DNA from: Branchiostoma floridae
Lineage: Eukaryota > Chordata > Leptocardii > Amphioxiformes > Branchiostomatidae
Reading direction: 5' to 3'
Length of the DNA stretch: 64,000 bases
NCBI RefSeq assembly: GCF_000003815.2
Contig: NC_049986.1
Coordinates: 25,039,128 to 25,103,127, forward strand
Part shown: in pieces, positions 27,983-38,800 of the stretch
Numbering within the stretch: the first letter of the stretch is position 1
Layout: each line of letters starts with the position of its first letter
Program-made: the position numbers and the translations under genes
Notes under the pieces: generated by a model
Databases searched by the model: none
What the model was told of the DNA's origin: nothing
What the model saw: the letters and a program-made list of their open reading frames with translations, nothing else

Positions 27983-30900
27983 CTAGTCATGAGTCGCTAG
28001 TTGCTGTTTCATCTCATGCGCCTGTTTTATGTAGTCGGCTGCTTTCACGTAATCACCGAGGGGAACCAAGGCCGCTGCGATGTCGCTAAGCGAGGTGACG
28101 ATGTCGGTATGGGCTGTGTTCTCCCCATAGATACGTTTCTGCATGTGCAGTGCCTGCTCACAATAGTCCAGGGCCTTTTTGTAATCCCCCAGGTTGTCCC
28201 AGGTATGACCCAAGTTGCCCAGAGTCCTGGCAATACCGTGATGTCCTGCATCCGGACCGTAGATACGGCGGTACATGTGAAGCTACTGCTGACAGTAGTC
28301 CAGCGCTTTTCTGTGATCCCCCATGCCGTTACAGGCAGTCCCCAAGTTGTCTAGAAGAGATGCAATGTCTGAATGCGCCGTGTTGGAACCGTGTATATCC
28401 CTGTACATCTGCAGCGCCTGTTCAAAGCAGTCTAGTGCTTTTGTGCGGTTGCCCATTTCACTCCAGAGCGTCGCTAGCGCATGGAGAGCACTGGCGGTGC
28501 TTTTATGTGGTGTGCTTGGCCCATAGATCCTTCTAAACACCAGCAGAGACTCCGCTAAACATGGGATTGCTTTCTTGTGTTCGGATAGTTTCCCCCAATT
28601 GAACCCGAGATTCTTCAGGCTCACGGCGATGTCAAGATGCACGTCACCGTAGAGAGCCCTTGTCATCTCCAGCCCCTGTTGCAGGTAGAGCACCGCCCGT
28701 TTTGGGTTCAGGTCGTGCCATGATGCTCCTAGGTTGTTGAGTGAAGTTGCGATGTCAGGATGCGCTGTAGTCTCGCCATAGATACTTTTCTGCATCTGTA
28801 ATGCCTGTTCTGTGTAGTTAATAGCCGCCTGGTGTTCTCCCAGAGCGCGCCAGGCGGATCCTAGGTTAGACAGACAGGAAGCAATGGTGGAATGTGCTGT
28901 ATTCTGTCCATATAGACTTTTCTTCATCTTCAGGGCTTCTTCAAAATAGCCTATGGCCTTCTTATAGTCCCCGGTCCCGTGCCAGGCTATACCGATGTCC
29001 TGAAGTAGAGTGGCAATGTCCGGATGTTCTGTTCTCGTACCATGGACCCGTATCACCTGCAGTGCCTCTTCGAACCGCCTGAGGGCCTTCTCGGGATCCC
29101 CGAGCTTGATGAAGGCTGCCCCTAGCGAGCTGAGCGCGATGGACATGTCGGAATGTGCAGCACCCGGCCCGTAAACCTGCCGACACATGTCCAGGCCCTT
29201 CTCCAAGTAGTTGATGGCCTTTGCATAATCAGCTAATCTGTACCACGCTATTCCCATATTGATGAGTGAGCTGGCAATGTCAGCATGACAAACGCTTGGA
29301 GCGTGAGCTTTCTGAAGCATTTGCAATGCCCGTTCAAAGTGGATGATTGCTTTTCTGTGATCTCCAGAATTCTGGCAAGCTGACCCCAATTTACTGAGTA
29401 CTACAGCCGTTTCAAGCCCATCTAAGTTTCTGTCCAGATCCAAGGCCGTTTGGAAGCATCTGATTGCGTCCTTATACCCCAAGGAAAGGTACATTTCCCC
29501 TTTTGCCGCCGGGGAATTCACAAATAAGGTAACGTCCCGTAACTGACAACCGTGCTCTATGGAAAATTGTCGTTTTGACAACAAGCGCTTCAGGGGAACT
29601 GATGTGAAGTAATATCTGAACAGCTGATTCACTTCAGAAATGTAAAACACGTTTTGTAATTCAGTGGTTTGCTGATCACTGCCGTTCTGTAATGCAGGCA
29701 TTGCCGACAGAGCTGACAGGTTTTCCTTCTGGCCGCCATTTGCAATGTAGGTTCTCAGCCTGAGTTCTGCTGATATACTGACCAGCACGTTCAAGTGATG
29801 CGCGTTTTCTGCACTAAGAACCTCTTTCTCTTTCATTTCTTCTACTGTTTTCCAAACTGTAGATGGTAGGATGTTAGAAAAAAGAGCCAAACAGTCCACT
29901 GCAACTGACGGGAATCGGTAGATTTGCTTCTTCACGTCCAGAAGCTGATCACAAAGTCCCTGATCTGGGGTTTTCACCAGATTCTCGCGCAACGTCTCTT
30001 CCGCGAGTCGCCTGGCCATTTCCCCACAGTTGCTCTGCAATGTCTCTGCTACAATGTCATCGAAGTCATCTACTAAACCCTGCTGTCCTGCTATCAAACA
30101 AACATTTCTCAAAACGTTGGCTAGGTGATATCCTTCCTTCAGGTACAGTGAAATGTCCTTTTCTAAGGTACCCGCCATGCTCCTTGGTGTGCGAATGAGT
30201 TCACTGGCCATGGGTGGTTCAGTCGAAGGTCCCTGTCTGCCCAGTGGGGTCTTACTTGCTTTCGGCATGGAGCCATCAAATGCAAACCAACGGGGTGTAA
30301 CAGAGTCGTAGAACCAGTTGTCTAGCGGGTCGTCTGAGTAGAAGTCATTCAGACTTTTTATCCCCATGGCTGGGAGGATGGTTTCTCCCAGGTTGACCAC
30401 CTTAGGTGCAGGTAGTGAGTCAGTCTCCGGAAATACGCGACATTTGCTTCATTTTCTTCCTCTATCAAGATGGCGAACTCCAGGTCTGAGTATGGAGTTA
30501 CCAGTCCTGTGGCCTGTGAACCCAAACCTATCAGGGCATACTTACAGGGAGGGGGACCCATCACTGCGATACACTCATCTACTAGCTGCCCAATGAACAC
30601 CTTTCTATCTCCTGCAATCCTCTCAAACAACCGCCTGACTGCGTCAGCTCGCTCGGCTTCTATCTCTCTTGCTAACTGACTTTCCTCATCATGTATGTAG
30701 GGGTTCAGCTCTTTGTCAATGGTTTCCATTTCCTGTTTGATTTGGTTTCGGATTTTAAAAAGATGATCCTTATGATTAATACTAGTACCGTTGCCATCAT
30801 ATCCACTACCAGGAATACCTAATAAGGTATGTTTGATAAACAATGTTTCGGTTTCTTTAGCAACATCTTTAAGATTGCCTTTGGACTCGACATCCCCTGA

Positions 30901-31013
30901 CCTGGCTACTGCTGCCTGGTACAGCGCCGCCGCCTTGACAAAGTCTCCCCCGTCTCCTGTTTGACAGCCTCGCCTGCAGTAGACATCGCCCAACTTCTGC
31001 AGGGGTGGGACCT
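27983..31013 (-). CDS. Large exon: NTase core and TPR array (disrupted)
   Basis: The exon begins after a CATATGAAAAAG acceptor with [16 protein letters not shown] and a [17 protein letters not shown] helix-turn-helix repeat. The NTase motif GSQATG-x(3)-YSDLEF follows around 30500. HYLHL then shifts frame into [19 protein letters not shown] near 30404. TPRs of 42-44 residues (for example [20 protein letters not shown]) run to the end. TAG at 28283-28285 replaces the expected Ala in LDYCQQ[10 protein letters not shown]. The same frame continues for 99 codons to the natural stop at 27983-27985. Confidence 0.85.
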
Positions 31014-31214
31014 CTTTTTCATATTGTAAATCTGTAGGATCTGTAGGATAACAGCACAGTAGTGTAAATGACGAAAGTGAACATGGAGATTTAAAAATAA
31101 TATCTTACTCTTTCTAACCTGTTTATGTGATAACAGATAATACAGCGTGATCTGTGGTAAAGTGTTTACCTTTTAAATAATTACCTAACAAATAGAGTTT
31201 GAAAACTTATTTAC

Positions 31215-31321
31215 TTCTGACGTGCACGAGTCTGAGCGCTGCTGCAAAATGCTGCTCTGCTGAGTCCAGGTCTCCATTCCGTACTGCCTCGTCACCATTC
31301 TGCAGCTGATCGTCGTACTGA
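31215..31321 (-). CDS. Exon of the NTase-TPR gene
   Basis: 107 nt, phase 2 to 1. It encodes [20 protein letters not shown] then [15 protein letters not shown], a TPR-like helical pair. Donor GTAAAT. Confidence 0.78.
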
Positions 31322-31537
31322 CTAGAGAACCGTTGAAACAAATGTCAGAGAGTATACATATGTGTTAGTGTGAAAAGTGCTGATTATGTGGCTAAAGGAA
31401 CTTCCCTTACCTGGCAACGGTGCATCTAAACACCACTCCGTCTTTGATCGGTTTTACCTCAGCTAGATGTAATATATCATAGCTGTAATTTCAGCCGCAT
31501 TATGGCTATATTAAATAATCACATGTACAACACTCAC

Positions 31538-31644
31538 CTATAGAGCTCTTTCAAGATCACGCCTTCGGTTGAATCCGACGAAGTGACCTTTGTAGAGACA
31601 GGTAGGTCATTGTTTAGCTGGACCTTCTTGTGTTTCAACATCAC
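31538..31644 (-). CDS. Exon of the NTase-TPR gene (linker)
   Basis: 107 nt, phase 0 to 2. It encodes VMLKHKKVQLNNDLPV then STKVTSSDSTEG and VILKELY, a low-conservation linker. Acceptor CTGCAG, donor GTGAGT. Confidence 0.72.
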
Positions 31645-32095
31645 CTGCAGAAAACAACAACAAATATTCCTTTTAATTTATGATGTCTAATTCGAGCAAT
31701 CAAATGAGCATGTTTTGTCTTTTATATTTTATTTCAGATAATTTTTTTGACAGAGCTGCCGAACTGTTTCACAACATGCCCAACGACTAACGGATTCCAG
31801 CAGCAGCATGTATGAGAGGGTTGATAAACTTTGTGGTCCTTTACCTTAGAGTCGGTCTGTATAAAGGCCTACACATCGTCAAATCAGGACTCCATTTTTT
31901 ACTGTTCTCTATAGAATCATTGCTACTTTTGTTCCCGTAGGTAGAAAGAATGTACAATTACAAGAACAAAACAGAAACGAAACAAAGATAAAACAGACAG
32001 CTAATTATGCCCGGCACTACACTGCTTTCACTATTTTCTTCGTTATACGGCGATATTCTGTATCACAGTAAGGAGCAGAGGATGAGGTTGCTTAC

Positions 32096-32779
32096 CTTGG
32101 TCGCTACTTCCTGAAGCTTCTCCGTGACCTTGACGCGATGCACCAGCGCCTGTTTCCCATCCGGGGACTCGCACCTTGACCTTGCTCGGTGGTACATCGC
32201 CTTGGCCCTCTGTAGCTGTGACGTGTCTGCGCGAGTCTTTCCGTCCCTCAAGTACAAATCTCCCAGGGACTTTAGACACTCAACTTCCAGTACAGCGTCC
32301 CTGTCCGCAATGGCCCGCACCAGTGTGTGAGTGTACCTGTCCTCCAGGTCTGTACTGTCGGCACCTTGGTGCAACGTCTGGCAAGTCTCGGCCGCCTTTA
32401 AGACGCTGTTATGAGGAGTGCCAGCTGCAGGCATGTCTTGGTGCTGTCCACTGTCTTGGCGAGAGTCTTTCCTGAGTTTCTCCATGTACCGGAAGCGGTG
32501 TTCTATCGCCTGTGCCATGTTTGGATCGGCACACCGCACGTGAGCAGCAGCGTACATGGCGGCGGCCCTCTCCAGCTCTGCTGCGTCTTTGGTGTCTTCC
32601 CTTTTCCGCAGGTTACATCTCGCCCAGACGGGTGAGCGCCTCCACTTCTAGGAACACGTCTTGGCGTTCTATGGCGTCTCTCAGGACCCTGGCACAGGCC
32701 AGCTCTTATTGTGTCCGTCAAGCTGTCCATGTTGGCAAGGTCAGACGACGTTGCTTCAGGGTCAATGTTCCTTTCCAGA
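32096..32779 (-). CDS. 5'-most visible exon of the NTase-TPR gene (frameshifted)
   Basis: Encodes helical repeats: DAIERQDVFLEVEALTRLGE then LRKREDTKDAAELERAAAMY, and later AIADRDAVLEVECLKSLGD, ending KLQEVATK before GTAAGC. An additional base in GATGTAACCTGCGG (about 32614) interrupts GEMYLRKR. The start of the exon is uncertain: a CTTAG acceptor would place it at 32779, which then needs a one-base correction near 32706. No convincing start codon or signal was found. Confidence 0.6.
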
Positions 32780-35609
32780 CTAAGTACGAACACAGTACAA
32801 GTTAGCGCAGGTAGTTTCCTGAATGCCTTCGGGACATAAAAAAAGGCAGCCACGAAGCAACCTACAACCTTTTCAACCATAAAAAGCCGACAAGTATACT
32901 CTTAGCGTTTGCGAAGCCTCCCGGCATTTCCAAACTAACTGAAGACTCTACTCTATAAATGCTCTAACGTTACTCTGTTTCAAACTTCGAGCCAACACCT
33001 GTCCAAACACTTGTCCAAACAGAACAGACGGCCGCCATGTTGGCGTGACCTTTGATGACCCCTGGATCAGCTGACGCCCACATGTGGTGGCGATGGTACC
33101 GTCTGGGCCTCGGGCTGTGTCGGAACAACTTTCACTGCAGGGGGAATAACTTTCACTACCCAGCAAGGTCAAGTACAGGGCTCAGAGGTCACAAGGTGAG
33201 GGTAATAACGTTACAGTCGCCAAGGTTATTTGTGTAAAGGGGTTAAACCTGTTAAACTTAGGTGCGAGACACCGGTGCCGCGGGGTGGATTGTTTACCAA
33301 CATTATGAACAAAGCACCTCAGCTTCGCTCGGCATGGTTCAAGCACTACAGATGTTGGCGGGATCGTAGACTGGTGTACAACGTTTTTAGCAATCAACCG
33401 TTCAAGCAGGGATTTGTCAACGAATCTATTCATAGCTAGCTACTCTACCTCTGTTTGTTCGGACCCGGCGCGGATACCTGTGGACTTTGTAGTGTAAGTC
33501 GCTATCAGTATCATCATCAGTACTTGGCGGTTCGGCCAATAACACTTTATATTAAACGCTGGGAAGTTTCGGTAAGATCTCAACGCGGCATTCTCATCGC
33601 CCCAACGGGAAGATGGTGACTGAATTGTTACCGCGAAAATCTGCTTGGAAAGTAACAAAAAACTAACATTATTTAATGTACACATTTTTGCTGCTGGCTT
33701 TTTAATATTGGCAACTGCAGTAATAACAGCACATACAGTATCTGCCCTGCCTGACCCCAGGTCATGACCTCTCGTGCCCAGGTCATCAGGTGAGGTTATC
33801 TCCATCATGTCATCTCTGCCCGTTGCCATGGCAACACGTGAGAAGGCGTCATCATCTCCTGCCCACCCGCCAATCAATATCTGGTCTCCTGGCAACATGA
33901 TGCAATCATCTCATGGTTGCCATGGTGACCAATTGCTACATGAAAGGGCAGGAGGTAATTTGAGATGACTGTGGTGGTGGTTTTGCTAATTGACCAATTC
34001 AGGTGGTGGGCATCATTAAAGCAGTATCCTGTTTAGCATCCTTAAATTGATTCGGGACATATAAAATAATTTTATAAAATACAATTTGATGCCTAGGCTA
34101 AATTTGCAACGAGTAGAAAAATCAAATTAAAACTATTTTGGCAATTTTGAAAAAATGCATTTTGTAACTTTTCAGATTGATTTTAAAGCTGAATTGTTAA
34201 CAAAATATCAAATTCTGGCATGGTTCATATAATGGTACATTTTGTTGTAATTTGCCTGTTTGAGTCTTTTTGAAGTTGACATTTGGCATGACATGTAAGG
34301 CATCTGTACCTTCCTCTGTGTGACAAGAAACACACCACTAACCTCTAACTGCCCTAACTGAAGATCCTAGCTCATGACATGCTGCTGGCCCTAGGAGCTG
34401 CAGTGAGGTACATGTAAATGTAAGTACCCAGTCTGGTACAGGCACGGGCTGAACAGGTGCTGTTTAATTTATCTCTACAGCAGAAATGGTAAGTTTCCTT
34501 TTTGTAGAGACCTGTCAGTAGATTGAATGACGTTAGCCTCCTTCACCGGCCTCTCTGTGGGCGTTGGCGTAAGTTGTTGGCGGCGGTTCGGTGCAATGGC
34601 TGTCGAGATCGTTTCGCGATTTCTAACCGGGCATACGTCGGGAAAGGAATATATTCTGGGAAAGGAGTATATGCTGGGAAAGGAATATCACCCTCACACT
34701 CAGGGTTAGGGTTAGAGTTATAGAGGTCTTCTCAAGATTGTCTTCAACACCTAAATATCTGAATTGTATAACATTTAGGATATTTAGCATTCGGTGTTCA
34801 AGACAATCTTGGGAAGATCTCTATAACAACGTTTTTTGAGGTGGCGGTATTGTGACGCCTGGTGGAATTATGACAGTCGATGTTACCAACCAGATGGAAT
34901 TATTTTCGGATATGAGTAAAAAAATTTTCGCCATAATTTCCATCGTGAAATCCATGTATTTGAGAACCAAGGAACTAAGTTGGTGTGGCCGAGGGAAGCA
35001 CAGACAGATGTGGACACAGCAGGTGGACAGGTGGCACGGTTTGCTGCAGGATCTGGGCTGTAAAAACTGCAGGAAATAGTGATGTTTGTTCAGTACATGT
35101 GTGAGCAGAGGGTGTGTGTTTACTGGGGAGTAGTGCTGTGCTACAAGTCAGGTTGTTGACAAGAGGCTGTGCTTTGCTGAGAGAATCGTTGATCACAGTG
35201 ATACCAAATTGTAGCACCCACGAAGGAAGGTGAGCTTAAGGGACGGGACCTATCACATCAGCATCTGGTGCAGTATAATGTATTGTGTTGTCGCAATTCA
35301 AATAAAGTTAAGACCTATCACAGAGCAGAATAAGACCTTTTCCTCTGAGAGTTACAGTACTGCCTAGGAATCAAATCTTTCATCAGACCTGGCTAGGAAA
35401 AGGGCAGTTGTGTGCATCAAATGAACCTCAGATGTAATGTTAGTCTGCATCTCTGCTATATTTTGTCTCACCCTTATCTCTTCTGTCATGACCTCAATGA
35501 AAAGAGGTGTGCAGGCTGATTTGGGCTTTCATGAATAAGCAAACAAAGCCAGAGGATTTATTCAGGAGTCATTAAATACATTTACTTGTTCTTCTTGCAG
35601 GGTAACAAG
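32780..35609. other. Intergenic region between divergent TPR and decarboxylase genes
   Basis: Presumably holds both promoters and non-coding first exons. A foldback element lies at 34719-34825, followed by GGCGGTATTGTGACGCC then GATGTTAC, similar to a MITE end. No confident exon or promoter element could be placed. The long minus-strand frame at 33440-33898 has no recognisable domain. Confidence 0.45.
34719..34825. mobile_element. Foldback element of 107 bp
   Basis: ATAGAGGTCTTCTCAAGATT then GTCTTCAACACC faces GGTGTTCAAGACAATCTTGG then GAAGATCTCTAT, with an AT-rich loop. It is a near-perfect palindrome of 32-bp arms. Confidence 0.9.
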
Positions 35610-35899
35610 ATGCCAAAGGAAGGAAAGGGAAGCGCCCCACCGACCCCCACCCCCACCCCTGCCAGTGCAGACCCCACCCCCACCCCTGCTAGTATAGACC
35701 CAATCCCCACCCCTGCCAGTACAGAGTCAATCCCCACCCCCAGTCCCACCCCTACCCCCTTGGGCGTAGATCCGATCGCAGCTCCTCCAGCCATGGACCA
35801 CGCAGAGTTCCGGAGGATGGGGAAGGAGATGGTTGATTACATCGCTGACTATATGGAGGGGATCGAGAAGAGACCCGTGTTTCCCAGCGTGAAGCCTGG
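35610..35899 (+). CDS. DDC: Decarboxylase exon 1 with Pro/Thr-rich extension
   Basis: An acceptor TTCTTGCAG at 35600 indicates an upstream 5' UTR exon. From ATG 35610 the protein starts MPKEGKG, then about 45 residues of [15 protein letters not shown] repeats. The canonical family start [20 protein letters not shown] follows. The Met of MDHAEF (35793) may also serve as a start. Ends KPG, phase 2. Confidence 0.9.
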
Positions 35900-38800
35900 G
35901 TACTTGTATTTGCTTCCTCGTATTTGTTTCTCTGGAAAATGTAGTGCTAACTTATTTACTCTGTGCATATTTTTTTGTACCTCGTATGAGAAGGCCAACA
36001 ATAGACATACATGACTATCTTTCTTAATTCCCATCACAGATATCTGCAGTTGTGTCCTATTCCCCGTATCTATGTGGTACCAGCCACACACATCTCTCTA
36101 CGTTAGATATCTTCAGTTATGTCCTACGAGGTATTCCTTACATGTATGTACCTACGCGGTAACATACACAAACATCACCCAACACAGATATCTACGAGAG
36201 ATGATCCCAGACGCGGCACCGCAGGACCCAGAGAGCTGGCAGGATGTGCAGGCCGACATCGAGCGTGTCATCATGCCCGGGGTCAGTACTAATATGCGGA
36301 TGTTACATCCTTTAACAATACTTTTTTATATTTTTATATTTTTACTGAAAGATTAGCCAAGATTCTGTAAAAACAGTTCATCCGTGTTGCTGAAAATCAT
36401 TTTGCAGTAAGTTTGAATTGTAAGTTAAAATTACAGTTGCTTTCGAATCGTTTTATATTCATCTATTTTTGCTAGGACTTTGTTTCAGAAAGAAGGTTAA
36501 ACAATTCTGTAGTTCATTTGAAACTGCACATATGTCCTACGATATGAATTCGCGGTCGAGAGATCAATGCAAAACTGCCGAAGTAAAAGCTTCGTGAACA
36601 TTTCACATTTACAGAACCCTGTTCTGATATCACCGGAGAAAGGCACTGGTTGTTATGGCAGGTTAAATACAGCATGTGATATTGTGATTATAGATAATGG
36701 TGTTATTATAACATAGGGGGTCATTATGTTCCATTGGTGACATGTGGGAGGAACTGTGCTGTCATGGTTGTTCAGTGACCAGTTTGGATATTGATAAATA
36801 CTGTAAATGCATTAAAGTTCGTGGGGATTTAATTTTGCGGTAGCGGGAAAAAGGACATTTTGCGGTGGTTTTAAGTTTGCGATAGCACCATGCGCTGTAG
36901 TCTCTTACTGCCATAGAAAAATGTTCGCGGTGGTTTTAAATTTGCGGTGAAGTGGCCACCGCGAAAACAGCGAACATTAATCCACTGCGAACATTTCTGT
37001 ATTTACAGTTAATGTTTTGATGTTATCCAGATGATGATATTAGTTCTGAATGTAAACATCTAGTGAATCTGTTTTATATTAAACCCAAAATAACATGCAT
37101 GTAACATCCATTGGCATAATACCGGTCGGTTTACTGCAATTTCTCAAGCAATGCTAATTTGGCAAATGATCAACGCATCATTTTATCCAGTTACATGTTG
37201 CTGTTACAGCTTACCTTTGCCACTTCTTCTGTGTAAATTATTTTGTCTCTCTGGTCCTGCTAAAAACATAATATCGTAATTGGAACACACCGCGGAATTG
37301 CACGGAGAACGGGCGCGTGGTTGGAAGGGGGCACAATTAACTGCCGCTATGTACCTTTATACATCCTCTGTTGTTCCTTTCTTTCCTGTTAGTAGTTGCA
37401 CAAAACAAAAATCTGCATGAGCATACAAAAAGTCATGAGAAAATGGGCGTATACTGACAAGAATTTTCATTTAATTTTGGTCCGTCACAACCGCTATGAC
37501 GTAAAACTTTACTGCTGGCCGTAGCATTAGAAATGGCGGGAAAATGGCGGCGTACGTTCAATTTGACCCATTCAGCCGTAGATCCGGGCGATAATGCAAC
37601 GGTTCCTCACACTTTTACACGAGTTGTAGGTCACCAAAAGAAATTCAAGATTGCTGTTGAATCATGCTCGTCTTGTGCCGTGAGCACATGTGATTATTAT
37701 CTACAAATCTGGCGATGAACGTGACAGTGTGTTTGTCCCACGACGAGCTCGCCTGCCCCGAAAATGACCTGAAAACTTTTGGCCTTGTTGTCTTCGAATG
37801 CATTGTTATCGATGCTTTGTAAATGATGTATTGGACACCTAGATGTCTGAAGTGTGCATACCTCAGAAATAACTATTGTTGCATGTGTAGATCTCTTTAA
37901 GTTCCACTATTTTTAATCGACCGGTATAAGGCTTATGACCGGTATTATGCCAATGCATGTTACCTAATGTAAGGTAATTTGAGTGTTAACAATGAACCTA
38001 CCTCCCCCCAGGTGACATTTTGGCACAGTCCACACTTCCATGCCTACTTCCCCTGCGCCAACTCCTACCCCGCACTCCTGGGGGACATGCTGTCTGGGGC
38101 CATCGGCTGTATAGGCTTCTCCTGGGTATGTATTAACCCTCACACTACTGGGGACATATTAACCCTCACACTACTGGGGACGTATTAACTCTCACACTAC
38201 TGGGGACGTATTAACCCTCACACTACTGGGGACGTATTAACCCTCACACTACTGGGTACGTATTAACCCTCACACTACTGGGGACGTATTAACTCTCACA
38301 CTACTGGGTACGTATTAACCCTCACACTACTGGGGACGTATTAACCCTCACACTACTGGGGACGTATTAACCCTCACACTACTGGGGACGTATTAACCCT
38401 CACACTACAGGGGACGTATTAACCCTCACACTACTGGGTACGTATTAACCCTCACACTACTGGGTACGTATTAACCCTCACACTACTGGGTACGTATTAA
38501 CCCTCACACTACTGGGGACGTATTAACCCTCACACTACTGGGGACGTATTAACCCTCACACTACTGGGGACGTATTAACCCTCACACTACTGGGGACGTA
38601 TTAACCCTCACACTACTGGGGACGTATTAACCCTCACACTACTGGGGACGTATTAACCCTCACACTACTGGGGACGTATTAACCCTCACACTACTGGGGA
38701 CGTATTAACCCTCACACTACTGGGGACGTATTAACCCTCACACTACTGGGGACGTATTAACCCTCACACTACTGGGGACGTATTAATCACACTACTGGGG

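Larger units (their letters stand above)
27983..32779 (-). pseudogene. Nucleotidyltransferase-TPR protein gene with frameshifts and premature stop
   Basis: Minus-strand exons: about 32779-32096, 31644-31538, 31321-31215 and 31013-27983, with consistent GT/AG phases (0, 2, 1). N-terminal alpha-helical repeats are followed by a GlnD/DUF294-like nucleotidyltransferase core ([20 protein letters not shown]) and about 12 kinesin-light-chain-type TPRs. Lesions: an extra base near 32614, a missing base near 30404 and an in-frame TAG at 28283-28285; a further one-base shift near 32706 is likely. Between lesions the frame is perfectly kept, so this is either a young pseudogene or assembly error. Proteins of this layout are numerous in amphioxus (recollection, not searched). 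Function is unknown; a TPR scaffold with an NTase is compatible with a signalling or defence role, but that is conjecture. Confidence 0.82.

Noticed and set aside
28001-28536. Plus-strand frames over the TPR exon
   Set aside because: Antisense to a clearly coding minus-strand TPR array.
33440-33898. Minus-strand 152-codon frame between the TPR and decarboxylase genes
   Set aside because: No domain, no splice support and skewed composition; not distinguishable from chance.
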